Shown piece after piece: positions 35,765 to 44,881 of a stretch of 57,216 nt of DNA. Position 1 is the first letter of the stretch. The number at the start of each line of letters is the position of its first letter. The position numbers were made by a program, and so were the translations under genes. Below the pieces are notes generated by a model, which did no database searches, had not been told where the DNA came from, and saw nothing but the letters and a program-made list of their open reading frames with translations. The stretch covers positions 1 through 57,216 of the IMG/VR virus record IMGVR_UViG_3300017917_000305; one strand, written 5' to 3'. The DNA is from a virus.

Positions 35765-38047
35765 ATGGCCTATACAATTAACAAATACAGCGGAGAACAA
35801 TTAATAGTTCTGGAAGACGGAACTATTGATACTTCTACTAGCCTTGGCCTAGTAGGCAGAAACTACGTTGGATACGGTGAGACACAAAATGAAAATTTTG
35901 TTTATCTCTTAGAAAATTTTGCTAACGATGCTGCCCCATCTCGCCCACTTGCTGGACAAATATGGTTTAATACTACAAATAATTTAGCCTATGTGTACAA
36001 CGGTACACAATGGGTAGTAATCGGAGCAGCACTATTAAGTGCAACTGCGCCAGCTGATCCAAGTATAGGTTCACTATGGTTGAGAACACCAGACACTACA
36101 TTGTTTATTTGGACTGGTTCGGCTTGGACATTTATTGGTCCTGAAGGAGTACCTGGGTTTGGAACTACTAGAGCTCGTTCAGCAGCATTACAGGATGTAG
36201 ACGGCAACGATCGCCCAGTGATATATTTAGAAACTAACGGAATTGTATTTGCGGTCTGTACTTCGTCAGCATTTGTAATCAACCCAGCAAATACGATCTC
36301 TGGATTTTCAAATACATTAATTGCCGGTATTAATCTTTCAAACGCAACTAAAATTGGTGGCGATGTTACTGGTAATGCAGGTAGTGCAACTAGATTAGAA
36401 ACTCCAAGATTAATTAACGGAATTCCGTTTGACGGTCAAGGTAACATCACAGTTAAATCCTCTACTACTAATAAACTAGTCAAAGGCACATACTTAACTG
36501 GTAGTGATTTTGATGGCAGCAGTGAAGTTACACTTTCAGTGGATGCTACATCTGCTAATGTTATCGGTAAAGTAGTTGCAAGAAATAGTGCTGGTGGATT
36601 TGCTGCTGGTACAATTACAGCAGATTTAGTTGGTAACGTAACAGGCGATGTAACTGGATCAGGAACTAGTTCTTTTAATATTGTTACAGCAAATCAATTT
36701 GTTGGCGCAACACTTACAGGTAATGCATTTTCAGCTAGTCAATTACAGGTTGCTCGCAGAATCAACGGTGTATTATTTGACGGAACACAAGATATCACAG
36801 TACCATCTAATGCAGAAACACTAACTGGAACGTTTATTAATTCAACAGTTACTGGATCATCATTAACAACTGTAGGTACATTAACTGGTTTATCGATTGC
36901 AGATGCTGGAGCTACTATTGGCAGTGGCGGTCAACTAAAGTTATTTGTTGATGCCGGAACCCCTACATTGAGATCTACAACGGGCCAATTAAATTTTGAT
37001 ATTGGTGCTAGCGGTCCTGATGTTTCCTTTGTTAATGCATCGCAGTCAGTGTTATTAGGCGGTCCAAATGCTCCAGCTATTATCGGTGACAATTCAACAA
37101 ACATTGGTATTGTTGGATATAAATTTAATAACATTTATGCTAACAATTTAGTTGGAAATGCTGATACATCAACACTAGCAACAACAGCAACAAATATCGC
37201 AGGTGGCGGCGCAGGATCAATACCATATCAAACAGCAGCTGGCACCACAGCCTTTTTAAATATTGGCGCCAATGGTTATGTATTGAGAGCAAGAACTGGC
37301 AATACATTACAGTGGGAAGCATTAAATTTTGAACAATTAAACAAAGGAAGTTATTTAAATTTTGTTAACACTACTACAAGTGCCACAGTAAATTTCTTTA
37401 ATTCAAATGACCCTGTAACTATTTCTGTAGATGCTTCTACAACTAATACAGCCAGCAAAATTGTTGCTAGAGATGCCAGCGGTAATTTTAGTGCTGGTAC
37501 AATTACAGCTAATCTAAGCGGAAATGTTACAGGAAGTGTTACTGGTAATGCTTCAACCGCTACAGCATTGCAGACTGCAAGACTGATTAATGGTGTATCA
37601 TTTAACGGCACTGCCGATATTACAGTAACAGCATTAGATCCTACAAAAGTTGCCAAAGCTGGCGACACAATGACCGGTTACTTAACACTAAACGGTAATC
37701 CAGTTAATCCTTTACACGCTACACCAAAGCAGTATGTTGATAGTCGATTACCGCAATACACAATTATTTCTGGTGTAGGTTCTAGTATAGCAGGATTTAC
37801 AAATATTGTAGGTAGTTTCTCTGATAGTGCAAACTACTTTTATGTATTTCCGCCAGCAGGTAAAACAATGGCAAACCTTGTAGCATTTATTCCTTCAATT
37901 AATGTTGTACATTATAATGGCGGCGTAGATAATAACGATTCAATACGTTGTACATATTCATATCTATCAGATAGAATACAAGTTTGGGTACAAAATACAG
38001 AACAACGTAACACCCCTGCAGCAAACTACCTAGTGATTTGGAGTTAA
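35765..38047 (+). CDS. Tail fibre protein (fibre 3)
   Basis: A protein of 760 residues with the shared N-terminal module (NYVGYGETQNENFVYLLENF, AGQIWFNT), then a long shaft in which GxVTGxVTGxA and LINGVxFxGxxDITV repeats recur at about 195-310 and 570-625, and the motif KVAKAGDTMTGYLTLNGNPV followed by ATPKQYVDSRL near 640-670. The C-terminal 90 residues form a small beta domain similar in style to receptor-binding tips. The gene after it is a fibre-assembly-like chaperone, which suggests this fibre needs a helper for its tip. Confidence 0.8.
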   Translation: MAYTINKYSGEQLIVLEDGTIDTSTSLGLVGRNYVGYGETQNENFVYLLENFANDAAPSRPLAGQIWFNTTNNLAYVYNGTQWVVIGAALLSATAPADPSIGSLWLRTPDTTLFIWTGSAWTFIGPEGVPGFGTTRARSAALQDVDGNDRPVIYLETNGIVFAVCTSSAFVINPANTISGFSNTLIAGINLSNATKIGGDVTGNAGSATRLETPRLINGIPFDGQGNITVKSSTTNKLVKGTYLTGSDFDGSSEVTLSVDATSANVIGKVVARNSAGGFAAGTITADLVGNVTGDVTGSGTSSFNIVTANQFVGATLTGNAFSASQLQVARRINGVLFDGTQDITVPSNAETLTGTFINSTVTGSSLTTVGTLTGLSIADAGATIGSGGQLKLFVDAGTPTLRSTTGQLNFDIGASGPDVSFVNASQSVLLGGPNAPAIIGDNSTNIGIVGYKFNNIYANNLVGNADTSTLATTATNIAGGGAGSIPYQTAAGTTAFLNIGANGYVLRARTGNTLQWEALNFEQLNKGSYLNFVNTTTSATVNFFNSNDPVTISVDASTTNTASKIVARDASGNFSAGTITANLSGNVTGSVTGNASTATALQTARLINGVSFNGTADITVTALDPTKVAKAGDTMTGYLTLNGNPVNPLHATPKQYVDSRLPQYTIISGVGSSIAGFTNIVGSFSDSANYFYVFPPAGKTMANLVAFIPSINVVHYNGGVDNNDSIRCTYSYLSDRIQVWVQNTEQRNTPAANYLVIWS

Positions 38048-38051
38048 TAAT

Positions 38052-38408
38052 ATGTATTACGTATGTATAGAAAACGGTGCAGTAGTAAGTATAATGTCTT
38101 ATGAACCTGCAGTACCAGCGGGTGTAACGGTGGTTACAATCACAGACGAGCAACAAGCACAAATACTGGCTCAAACACATAGATTTGATGTTGTTACAAA
38201 AACAGTAACACCTGTTGAATCTTCAGAGTTAGCACAGAAAGAACAAGAAAAGAAAAACGGTTTAGAGCTTGAATTTTTAAAAAGCACAGACTGGAAAGTT
38301 TTGCGTCATCTAAGACAAAAAGCATTAGGTATTACAACAAGTTTAACAGAAGCAGAATATCTAGCATTAGAAACACAAAGAGATGCGGCTGCAAGTCGCA
38401 TAGTTTAG
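38052..38408 (+). CDS. Tail fibre assembly chaperone-like protein
   Basis: A protein of 118 residues. The N-terminal 60 residues form a small beta part (MYYVCIENGAVVSIMSYEPA, then TDEQQAQILAQ), and the C-terminal 50 residues are a helical domain of the tail assembly chaperone type with LKSTDWKVLRHLRQKALGIT and LTEAEYLALETQRDAA. Such proteins sit next to the fibre gene whose tip they help to fold. Here it directly follows fibre 3 (4-base gap) and precedes fibre 4. Family membership is inferred from the TDW and YLALETQRD pattern, not from a search. Confidence 0.65.
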   Translation: MYYVCIENGAVVSIMSYEPAVPAGVTVVTITDEQQAQILAQTHRFDVVTKTVTPVESSELAQKEQEKKNGLELEFLKSTDWKVLRHLRQKALGITTSLTEAEYLALETQRDAAASRIV

Positions 38409-38412
38409 GACT

Positions 38413-38420
38413 AATAAATA
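38413..38420 (+). promoter_or_regulatory. Late promoter AATAAATA before fibre 4
   Basis: The box lies 22 bases before the ATG. The ribosome site GGAG follows at 38433-38436. This lets fibre 4 and later genes be transcribed apart from fibres 1-3. Confidence 0.6.
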
Positions 38421-38442
38421 CAAGCATTGGGCGGAGCTAAAA

Positions 38443-40239
38443 ATGGCATATCAAGTAGATAAATTTAACGGAACATTCCTAGTATCGGTAGAAGATGGAA
38501 CTATCGATACAACCACAGATCTTCGATTTGTAGGTAAAAATTACGCTGGTTACGGCGAAGTACAAAATGAAAACTTTCTACATTTGTTAGAAAATTTTTC
38601 TAACAGTACATCGCCACCTAAAGTAATTAGAGGTCAAATATGGTTTGACAGCGCAAATAACAAACTTAAATTCTATGATGGTAGTAGATACAAAGTTGCC
38701 GGCGGCGCCGAAGCAAGTGCTAGTGCACCTTCTGGATTAACTACTGGTGATTTTTGGTGGAACACGTCATCAAAACAATTATATGCTTGGACTGGTACAG
38801 ACTTTGCCCTAGTTGGTCCAGAAACAAGTCCAGATTTGGGATCCTCAACTGTTGCTGCTTCGGTAGTACAGGACAGTAGTCTTAATTCTCACACTATATT
38901 AAAAATGTTCTCTGACAACAAGGTTGTTGGAATATTCAGTAAAGATGCATTTACTCTAGCAGCCGGTAGTGCAATTGAAGACTTTACAGTAATTAAAAAG
39001 GGACTTACACTAGCTAAGTCACAGTCAGGCGTAGGCACCGATGATTATGTAATGTGGGGAACTGCTAACAACGCAAATTTCCTAGGCGGATTTGCCGCTA
39101 ACCAATATTTAAAAATTGGTGAAAACGAATTTACCGAAGAAGTATCATTTAAAGATCCAGGATTTTCAGTTGGCGACGGTAACGATTTACGAATTCGTGT
39201 TGAAAACGGCGACGAAGTTATTGTTGAAAACAGATTAGGCAATGATATTACATTTAGAATTACAGTTACAGAAACATCAGACGAACGCGATGTTGCTATT
39301 ATAAGACCTACAGGAGTAATTCCAGGAAACGACAATGTATACACATTGGGTGTAGTAGGTTCTCGTTGGAACAACATATACTCTACTACAGTTACTGGAA
39401 ATCTAGTAGGTAATGTAACTGGAAATAGTACTGGAAATCATACAGGTAATGTGTTAGCTACCGACACAACTGTAATGATCAATGCTACAACTAAACAAAT
39501 TGGTTACACAGGCGCAACACTAGTTGGTACCTTAACCGGTTCTGTAACTGGTTCAGCAGCATCTGCAACTAATTCAAGTAAACTAAATGACCTAAGTCCT
39601 TCGATTACAGTGCCTGGAGGCGGACTAGCAAGTATTCCTGTTCGTGATACTAGCGGAAATATTACAGCGGTGCAATTTGTTGGTACATCTGATAAGTCAG
39701 ATAGAATCAGAATCAACAATTCTGCAACAGATCCTACTATAACTGGAAATATATCTGCTGCACCAACTGCTGATCAATATAGAACAGCAATGACAACACA
39801 AACCGCTTGGACAATTGCTGCTAGAGATGGTAATGCCGATTTAACAGCTAGAGTATTCAACGGTACTGCAACTTCAGCAAGATACGCTGACTTGGCAGAA
39901 AAGTATCTAGCAGATCAAGAATATGAAGTAGGCACAGTGGTAATGGTAGGCGGCGAAGCTGAAGTTACTGCTAGTGTTCAAGGTGCTCGAGCAATTGGCG
40001 TTGTAAGTCAAAATCCAGCATTTATGATGAACAGCGAATTAGAAGGTGGTACATATATTGCTCTTAAAGGCCGTGTTCCTGTTAAAGTATTTGGTCCTGT
40101 AACTAAAGGTGACAGACTGATTGCTGATAATAACGGATGTGCAATGGCATTAAAAGCAGTCCATCCAGAAACATTTGCAATTGCACTAGAAACTAATTTA
40201 GACAATGGCGAAAAAACAATAGAGGCATTGGTATTATAA
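38443..40239 (+). CDS. Tail fibre protein (fibre 4)
   Basis: A protein of 598 residues with the shared N-terminal module (NYAGYGEVQNENFLHLLENF, RGQIWFDS, GDFWWNTS). The middle has a shaft with TLGVVGSRWNNIYSTTVTGN, a common fibre motif. The C-terminal 120 residues contain SARYADLAEKYLADQEYEVG followed by TVVMVGG and a small beta domain with RAIGVVSQNPAFMMN; this C-terminal type is frequent in fibres of T4-like cyanophages and relatives. The next gene starts two bases after its stop, so they are translated together. Confidence 0.8.
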   Translation: MAYQVDKFNGTFLVSVEDGTIDTTTDLRFVGKNYAGYGEVQNENFLHLLENFSNSTSPPKVIRGQIWFDSANNKLKFYDGSRYKVAGGAEASASAPSGLTTGDFWWNTSSKQLYAWTGTDFALVGPETSPDLGSSTVAASVVQDSSLNSHTILKMFSDNKVVGIFSKDAFTLAAGSAIEDFTVIKKGLTLAKSQSGVGTDDYVMWGTANNANFLGGFAANQYLKIGENEFTEEVSFKDPGFSVGDGNDLRIRVENGDEVIVENRLGNDITFRITVTETSDERDVAIIRPTGVIPGNDNVYTLGVVGSRWNNIYSTTVTGNLVGNVTGNSTGNHTGNVLATDTTVMINATTKQIGYTGATLVGTLTGSVTGSAASATNSSKLNDLSPSITVPGGGLASIPVRDTSGNITAVQFVGTSDKSDRIRINNSATDPTITGNISAAPTADQYRTAMTTQTAWTIAARDGNADLTARVFNGTATSARYADLAEKYLADQEYEVGTVVMVGGEAEVTASVQGARAIGVVSQNPAFMMNSELEGGTYIALKGRVPVKVFGPVTKGDRLIADNNGCAMALKAVHPETFAIALETNLDNGEKTIEALVL

Positions 40240-40240
40240 A

Positions 40241-41149
40241 ATGACTACCGGATCAGACATCACAGCAGTTGGATTTAAAACAATTCAAGACAAGGCCGAC
40301 TCGCTTTTAGGTACTGGTGCTGGATCAAGAGGATATAATCTACCGATATTGTCAACAGATTACAGTCCTGGTACTAGGATTGAACAGGAACAATGGAATC
40401 GATTAAAATACGATATCATTAATCTTAAGTTTCATCAAGACGGTGTACCGCCTCCGATTGTATCAGTTAATGCTGGAGATTTAATATCTTTTGGTGCTGC
40501 TTCTCCAAACAGTAATTATAATACATTGTTAGAATCTGCGATTGCTAACAGATTTAATATTGGAGCTGCACACGCTTCAGTATCAGCTATTTCTACAAAA
40601 AGTTATTCTTCTGCTTGGTCGTCGCAAGCAACGTGTATAATTGATGCCACATTCTCATCTTATGATCAAGCTAGATATTTTTTTAATCGTGGCGGAAAAA
40701 TAAGAATTACTTCGGAACTAGTAGGCGGCAGTGCAACTCAACAGGTTAACGCCTGGAGAAACTTTTTAAGTTCTGTTGGAATGATTGAGTTTGGTGGCGG
40801 CACAAATTATAATGATTTAAATATAAATTTTTATACATTAACTACATCGTATCAAACGTTTTATCAATCTTCTTTAAGTACTCCTTATTCAGCAAACAAT
40901 TTTAGATTAAGAGCAAAATATAATACCAGCACTAATATACTTTCTATAGAAGTATCATTAAACGACTCTTATGTTGATAGCGGTCCGACTCCGCCAGGTG
41001 ATACAGTTGATGGTACTCTTAATATCTATTTTGAACAATTAACAGCAGCCGGAGCACTTTATCTTTTGGGAGATGAAATAAATAGCCCGTCAAGTACATT
41101 TAGCGGAATTACTCCTAGCTATTCTGTTTCAAATATTACTGCTTCGTAA
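40241..41149 (+). CDS. Virion-associated protein of unknown function (paralogue A)
   Basis: A protein of 302 residues, paralogous to the next gene. Both share W-x-x-L-K/R-Y-D-I-I-N followed by H-x-x-G-x-x-P near residues 67-85, a segment with ANRF/TNRFTV, and beta-rich repeats (EAARKFFNAGGEIRFSS in the paralogue, QARYFFNRGGKIRITSEL here). Position between fibres and the glycan island, under late promoters, suggests a virion or fibre-associated protein. I do not know the family. Confidence 0.6.
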   Translation: MTTGSDITAVGFKTIQDKADSLLGTGAGSRGYNLPILSTDYSPGTRIEQEQWNRLKYDIINLKFHQDGVPPPIVSVNAGDLISFGAASPNSNYNTLLESAIANRFNIGAAHASVSAISTKSYSSAWSSQATCIIDATFSSYDQARYFFNRGGKIRITSELVGGSATQQVNAWRNFLSSVGMIEFGGGTNYNDLNINFYTLTTSYQTFYQSSLSTPYSANNFRLRAKYNTSTNILSIEVSLNDSYVDSGPTPPGDTVDGTLNIYFEQLTAAGALYLLGDEINSPSSTFSGITPSYSVSNITAS

Positions 41150-41152
41150 TAG

Positions 41153-41160
41153 TGTAAATA
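41153..41160 (+). promoter_or_regulatory. Weak late promoter candidate TGTAAATA
   Basis: Seven of eight bases match TATAAATA, 25 bases before the ATG of paralogue B. It is listed with low confidence because the second base is off. Confidence 0.3.
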
Positions 41161-41185
41161 AACAATGAATTTGTTAGGGTAAATT

Positions 41186-42163
41186 ATGGCAGTTAATGAT
41201 ACAATTAGAGAATCCGATTACAACAATATTAGAAATAAAATTGTTAACGTAATTGGCACAGGTGCCGCCGAATCTGGTTGGGGACAAACTTTAGTTAGTT
41301 CTGCTGTAGCAACAGGAAATCCTGTAACCATAAACGAATGGGGCAAGCTTCGTTATGATATTATTAATGCCTACAAACATATTTACGGAACAACTCCAAC
41401 AACAGTACAACCTGCAGAAGGAAACACTGTAAGATACAGTAATACTTTTGTACCAAATACTACAACAGATGCACCAGTAACACAATATAATACCTATGTT
41501 GATACAATAGTAACAAATAGATTTACAGTTCATTCGAGCCAGGCATCTACGTTTTCGTATCCAGCAACATCAGCTACTTGGCCAGGAGCTCTTGGTTCGT
41601 ACTGGACTAGTAAAATTCAAGCTACGGTAACTGCTAGTTGGCCAACTGCCGAAGCTGCTAGAAAGTTTTTTAATGCAGGCGGTGAAATAAGATTTTCGTC
41701 TGCAAGAACTGGCGGTTCATCAACATCGCAGTGTGTGGCGTGGACTAATTTATTAACCGCAGCCGGCACTAGAGCGTTTGGCGGAAATAAACCAAATGCA
41801 TCTTTTGGAGTAATGGACGGCCAGAATTATTTTAGACTTACTAGCACACATCAAGTATGGTCATCTAATTTTTCTTCTTCCCCGTACGGAACTAATAATT
41901 TTAGAATATCGGCTAGATCACCAGGCGTTGCTAATAATAGTTTAGGAACTTCGGCCTCAGTTGAATTTTTAATTGAGTGGATTGATGCTTATACGGATCC
42001 AGGCAATTATCCATTAGATACTCCAAATACCATTGATGCAGTTGACGGTACATTCTCTTTATCAGTGTCGTATCTATATGCTTCTGGAGTATTAGAGCCT
42101 CCAGGTACAGGCAATTTTACAGTTAGTCAACCAACTGTAACTATTGGAGCAATTACTCTTTAA
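41186..42163 (+). CDS. Virion-associated protein of unknown function (paralogue B)
   Basis: A protein of 325 residues, a divergent duplicate of 40241-41149. Shared marks are GTGAAESGWG/GTGAGSRGYN, WGKLRYDIINAYKHIYGTTP, and EAARKFFNAGGEIRFSSART. The rest is Ser/Thr-rich and predicted beta. It may be a late virion protein exposed on fibres or baseplate. Function not known. Confidence 0.6.
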   Translation: MAVNDTIRESDYNNIRNKIVNVIGTGAAESGWGQTLVSSAVATGNPVTINEWGKLRYDIINAYKHIYGTTPTTVQPAEGNTVRYSNTFVPNTTTDAPVTQYNTYVDTIVTNRFTVHSSQASTFSYPATSATWPGALGSYWTSKIQATVTASWPTAEAARKFFNAGGEIRFSSARTGGSSTSQCVAWTNLLTAAGTRAFGGNKPNASFGVMDGQNYFRLTSTHQVWSSNFSSSPYGTNNFRISARSPGVANNSLGTSASVEFLIEWIDAYTDPGNYPLDTPNTIDAVDGTFSLSVSYLYASGVLEPPGTGNFTVSQPTVTIGAITL

Positions 42164-42178
42164 AATTTTTCTCTCTAC

Positions 42179-42209
42179 TAACATAGCCTATAAATAAACT
42201 GCTATGTTA
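42179..42209 (+). promoter_or_regulatory. Late promoter TATAAATA in the loop of a 9-bp inverted repeat
   Basis: TAACATAGC (42179-42187) is the exact reverse complement of GCTATGTTA (42201-42209); the perfect late box TATAAATA is at 42189-42196 in the loop. Transcription from it would start at about 42202, so late transcripts lose the left arm while read-through transcripts from the fibre genes keep the whole hairpin. The ribosome site AAGGAG (42213-42218) follows at once. It serves the nine-gene operon up to 49886. Confidence 0.75.
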
Positions 42210-42223
42210 ATCAAGGAGAAACA

Positions 42224-42574
42224 ATGCAAGAGCAACTCAAAAAAGCTCTAGAGTTTTCACAATACAAGCAAACTCTATCAATCCAACGAAAACTTCTTAA
42301 AGAAAAAATTGAAGCCAAATTAACTTTTGGGTTTGGCGGTGGCATCTTTAAAATTGATAGAACACTTATTACCTTTGTGCAGATGCTAGTAGATCAAGGA
42401 AGGACTGCGGGCGTAATACTATTAGATCAAAATGAAAATCCAATTCTAGTTGAAGATTTAGAATCTTTTAAGGATGAAATTTTGGATAGATATTTTACTT
42501 CTACTAACGAATACTTTGAACAGTACCAGGCACTTAAAAAAAGTCGATCTGTTGAGAAATTATTAGAAGTATGA
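42224..42574 (+). CDS. Conserved small protein of unknown function, first in glycan operon
   Basis: A protein of 116 residues: helical N terminus (KALEFSQYKQTLSIQRKLLK), a short beta part with GFGGGIFKIDRTLITFVQML and ILLDQNENPILVEDLE, then a C-terminal helix ending KKSRSVEKLLEV. I recognise the type as common and uncharacterised in T4-like aquatic phages, often among structural genes. It has the best ribosome site of the operon (AAGGAG) and its stop overlaps the next start (ATGA), so it may be a late protein made in high amount. Confidence 0.6.
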   Translation: MQEQLKKALEFSQYKQTLSIQRKLLKEKIEAKLTFGFGGGIFKIDRTLITFVQMLVDQGRTAGVILLDQNENPILVEDLESFKDEILDRYFTSTNEYFEQYQALKKSRSVEKLLEV

Positions 42575-43431
42575 CACACGGTATCTTAATGTATGCTCAT
42601 AACAACCGAACAGTTGATTATGCGTTAATGGCAATTATTTCTGCAGGGCTTGCTAAAAAACATTTAAATGTTCCTGCATCGCTAATCACAGATGCATCGA
42701 CAATTAATTGGATGAAAGAATCAAACATATATTCTAAAGCTACTGAAATATTTGAGCACATTATTGAAGTAGATCGTCCTATTACAGATAACAAAAGACG
42801 CCTCAATGATGGCTTAGATAATACTACAGTTCCTTTTGTAAACTCAAATAGATGTTCTGCTTGGGAATTAACACCCTACGATAGAACATTATTAATTGAT
42901 ACAGATTTTTTAATTTTGTCAGATCGATTAAATGAGTATTGGAACGTTGAGGATGACGTTTTAATTGGCGATGCTATTAACGATATTTACAGTCAGCAAC
43001 GTGTTGGCTATCACGACAAATATGTGTCTGACACTGGAGTTAAACTATACTGGGCTACTACTGTAATGTTTACAAAAAATCAACAGAGTAAATTTTTCTT
43101 TGAGATGGTAAACTATATTCGAGACAATTATAAACACTATGCCGATCTTTTTAGATTTGATAGTCGTCAATATAGGAATGATATTTCTTTTAGTGTGGCC
43201 AAACACATTTTACAGGGGTTTGAACAAGATTCTACACAATCGTTGCCGCCAGTGCTAACAGCATTAGATAAAGATGTGTTATATGATGTAGACAACAATC
43301 AGTTAAAATTTTTAATTAACTATAATTTAGATACAAATTTTTGTGCTGCTAATATCTCCGGAGTCGATGTACACGTTATGAACAAACAGAGTATTATTAG
43401 AAACAAAGATAAGTTATTAGGAATGCTATGA
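42571..43431 (+). CDS. GT-A-type glycosyltransferase-like protein (pair 1, member 1)
   Basis: A protein of 286 residues. The N terminus (GILMYAHNNRTVDYALMAII) begins a Rossmann-like half, and SAWELTPYDRTLLIDTDFLI carries a D110-T-D112 metal-binding DxD, the mark of sugar-nucleotide transferases of GT-A fold; a TPYDxxxxxDxD arrangement recurs in the next gene. Later parts (about 140-240) include ATTVMFTKNQQSKFFFEMVN. No signal peptide or membrane segment is seen, so it acts in the cytoplasm. The sugar and acceptor cannot be told. It overlaps both neighbours by ATGA. Confidence 0.7.
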   Translation: MTHGILMYAHNNRTVDYALMAIISAGLAKKHLNVPASLITDASTINWMKESNIYSKATEIFEHIIEVDRPITDNKRRLNDGLDNTTVPFVNSNRCSAWELTPYDRTLLIDTDFLILSDRLNEYWNVEDDVLIGDAINDIYSQQRVGYHDKYVSDTGVKLYWATTVMFTKNQQSKFFFEMVNYIRDNYKHYADLFRFDSRQYRNDISFSVAKHILQGFEQDSTQSLPPVLTALDKDVLYDVDNNQLKFLINYNLDTNFCAANISGVDVHVMNKQSIIRNKDKLLGML

Positions 43432-44267
43432 AATTTGGTTACTTGTTAGTAGTAGCAGAACACGAAACAGTTGATTATCTTCAATTGGCCTATGCATTGG
43501 CATTGAGTATTAAACATACTCAAAAGCCTGGATATGATCAAGTCGCTCTAGTAATTGACGATGCAAGTAAAGTTAAAAAACTTAATTCTGCTTGGGTATT
43601 TGATCACGTAATTGAATGGAACAAAGAAACCTTTTGGGATGGACGCAGTTGGATGGACGAGCTTACACCATTTGACGCAACTGTATGCCTTGACGCAGAT
43701 ATGTTGTTTACTAGGGACTACAGTCATTGGGTTGATTATTTTTTAGAAAATTGCGAGCTGTATGTTCCAAATAAAAGTTATACATACCGAGGTGAACCAG
43801 TAACTAGTGATGAATATAGAAAAACATTTACTAAAAACAAGTTACCGAATTTATATTCAATGTATACTTTTTTTAAAAAGGATTCTGAATTAGCCAAAGA
43901 ATTCTTTAATCTAGGTAGACAGATAATTAAAAATCCTATCGAATTTACTAATTTATTTTTAACTGAATATAAACCAAAAGTAGTTGGCACGGACGAAGCA
44001 TTCGCATTAAGTGCAAAAATATTAGATGTTGCTGATATTATTTCGTACGATTTAGATTTTCCTAAATTAGTTCATATGAAACCATTGGTGCAAAACTGGC
44101 CGTGGCCTGCTGAAAAGTGGTCAGATCACACAGGCATTTATATTAACAAACAAGGTAAAATAAAAATAGGAAATTATCAACAACACAATATTGTACATTA
44201 TGTTGAAAAAGATAGAATTAATACTGAGATAGTTAATATCCTAGAGGAATTAGTATGGAAGAACTAA
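43428..44267 (+). CDS. GT-A-type glycosyltransferase-like protein (pair 1, member 2)
   Basis: A protein of 279 residues, similar in plan to the preceding gene: FGYLLVVAEHETVDYLQLAY at the N terminus, and MDELTPFDATVCLDADMLFT with D89-A-D91 as the DxD. The later GTDEAFALSAKILD near 190 may supply the acceptor-side acid. The final 70 residues have LVHMKPLVQNWPWPAEKWSD. Probably an ancient duplicate with changed specificity. It starts in an ATGA overlap; its end overlaps the next gene by 13 bases. Confidence 0.7.
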   Translation: MKFGYLLVVAEHETVDYLQLAYALALSIKHTQKPGYDQVALVIDDASKVKKLNSAWVFDHVIEWNKETFWDGRSWMDELTPFDATVCLDADMLFTRDYSHWVDYFLENCELYVPNKSYTYRGEPVTSDEYRKTFTKNKLPNLYSMYTFFKKDSELAKEFFNLGRQIIKNPIEFTNLFLTEYKPKVVGTDEAFALSAKILDVADIISYDLDFPKLVHMKPLVQNWPWPAEKWSDHTGIYINKQGKIKIGNYQQHNIVHYVEKDRINTEIVNILEELVWKN

Positions 44268-44881
44268 TGGATTTTGACGAATGGTTACGCAATTATAAAC
44301 CAGCTGATCCGGAGTATGTTGCAGTTTTTGATCCGCATACAGGTTCGGTGATTAGTGTTGGACCAGTACACGCATTTGTTGACGAAAAAAATAAAATTCC
44401 TGTTGATCGAGAAACAGCAGAATCTATAATAGAAGGTAAAATTAAAATAGGATCTTGCGTTATTGATCTAAGTGCCAATACTTTACAGATTGCAGAAATA
44501 AAAAATATTTTTAAAATTGACGATGTGTTACATCGAGTTGTCAGTAAAGAATATGCAGATTTTGATAAACCAGATCTTTTTATTACACACAATTCCAAAA
44601 AGAAAAATTTAAAAATTGAGCTATCTGAAGAATATGGCGGTACTAAAAAACTAGCCAAAAAGTTTCAACCAGTTACTGCTAAACGGATAATTTGGGATGG
44701 ACAGACTGAAATGGATTTTTTAATTACCGATTATAACGATCCAAACGTGCTTTATGAAATGATTTCTGTTAAAATTAATGATCTAGTAGGAAAGTCTAAA
44801 ATAGTTGAGGATATAGATCACATTAGTTTTAGTGTTTATACACGTAGACTTTTTAAAAATTGTGTAATTGAATATAAATGA
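44255..44881 (+). CDS. Protein of unknown function in the glycan operon
   Basis: A protein of 208 residues. The first 80 residues (DPEYVAVFDPHTGSVISVGP, then VDRETAESIIEGKIKIG) look like a small beta domain; the rest is mixed with YGGTKKLAKKFQPVTAKRII and a C-terminal VYTRRLFKNCVIEYK. No catalytic motif is clear. The ATG at 44255 has an AGAGGA site; ATG 44267, overlapping the upstream stop, is the alternative. Being fixed between two glycosyltransferase pairs with overlapping ends, it probably works with them. Confidence 0.55.
   Translation: MEELMDFDEWLRNYKPADPEYVAVFDPHTGSVISVGPVHAFVDEKNKIPVDRETAESIIEGKIKIGSCVIDLSANTLQIAEIKNIFKIDDVLHRVVSKEYADFDKPDLFITHNSKKKNLKIELSEEYGGTKKLAKKFQPVTAKRIIWDGQTEMDFLITDYNDPNVLYEMISVKINDLVGKSKIVEDIDHISFSVYTRRLFKNCVIEYK

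Noticed and set aside
31748-42163. Diversity-generating retroelement acting on the fibre tips
   Set aside because: No reverse transcriptase and no template/variable repeat pair are seen in the window.
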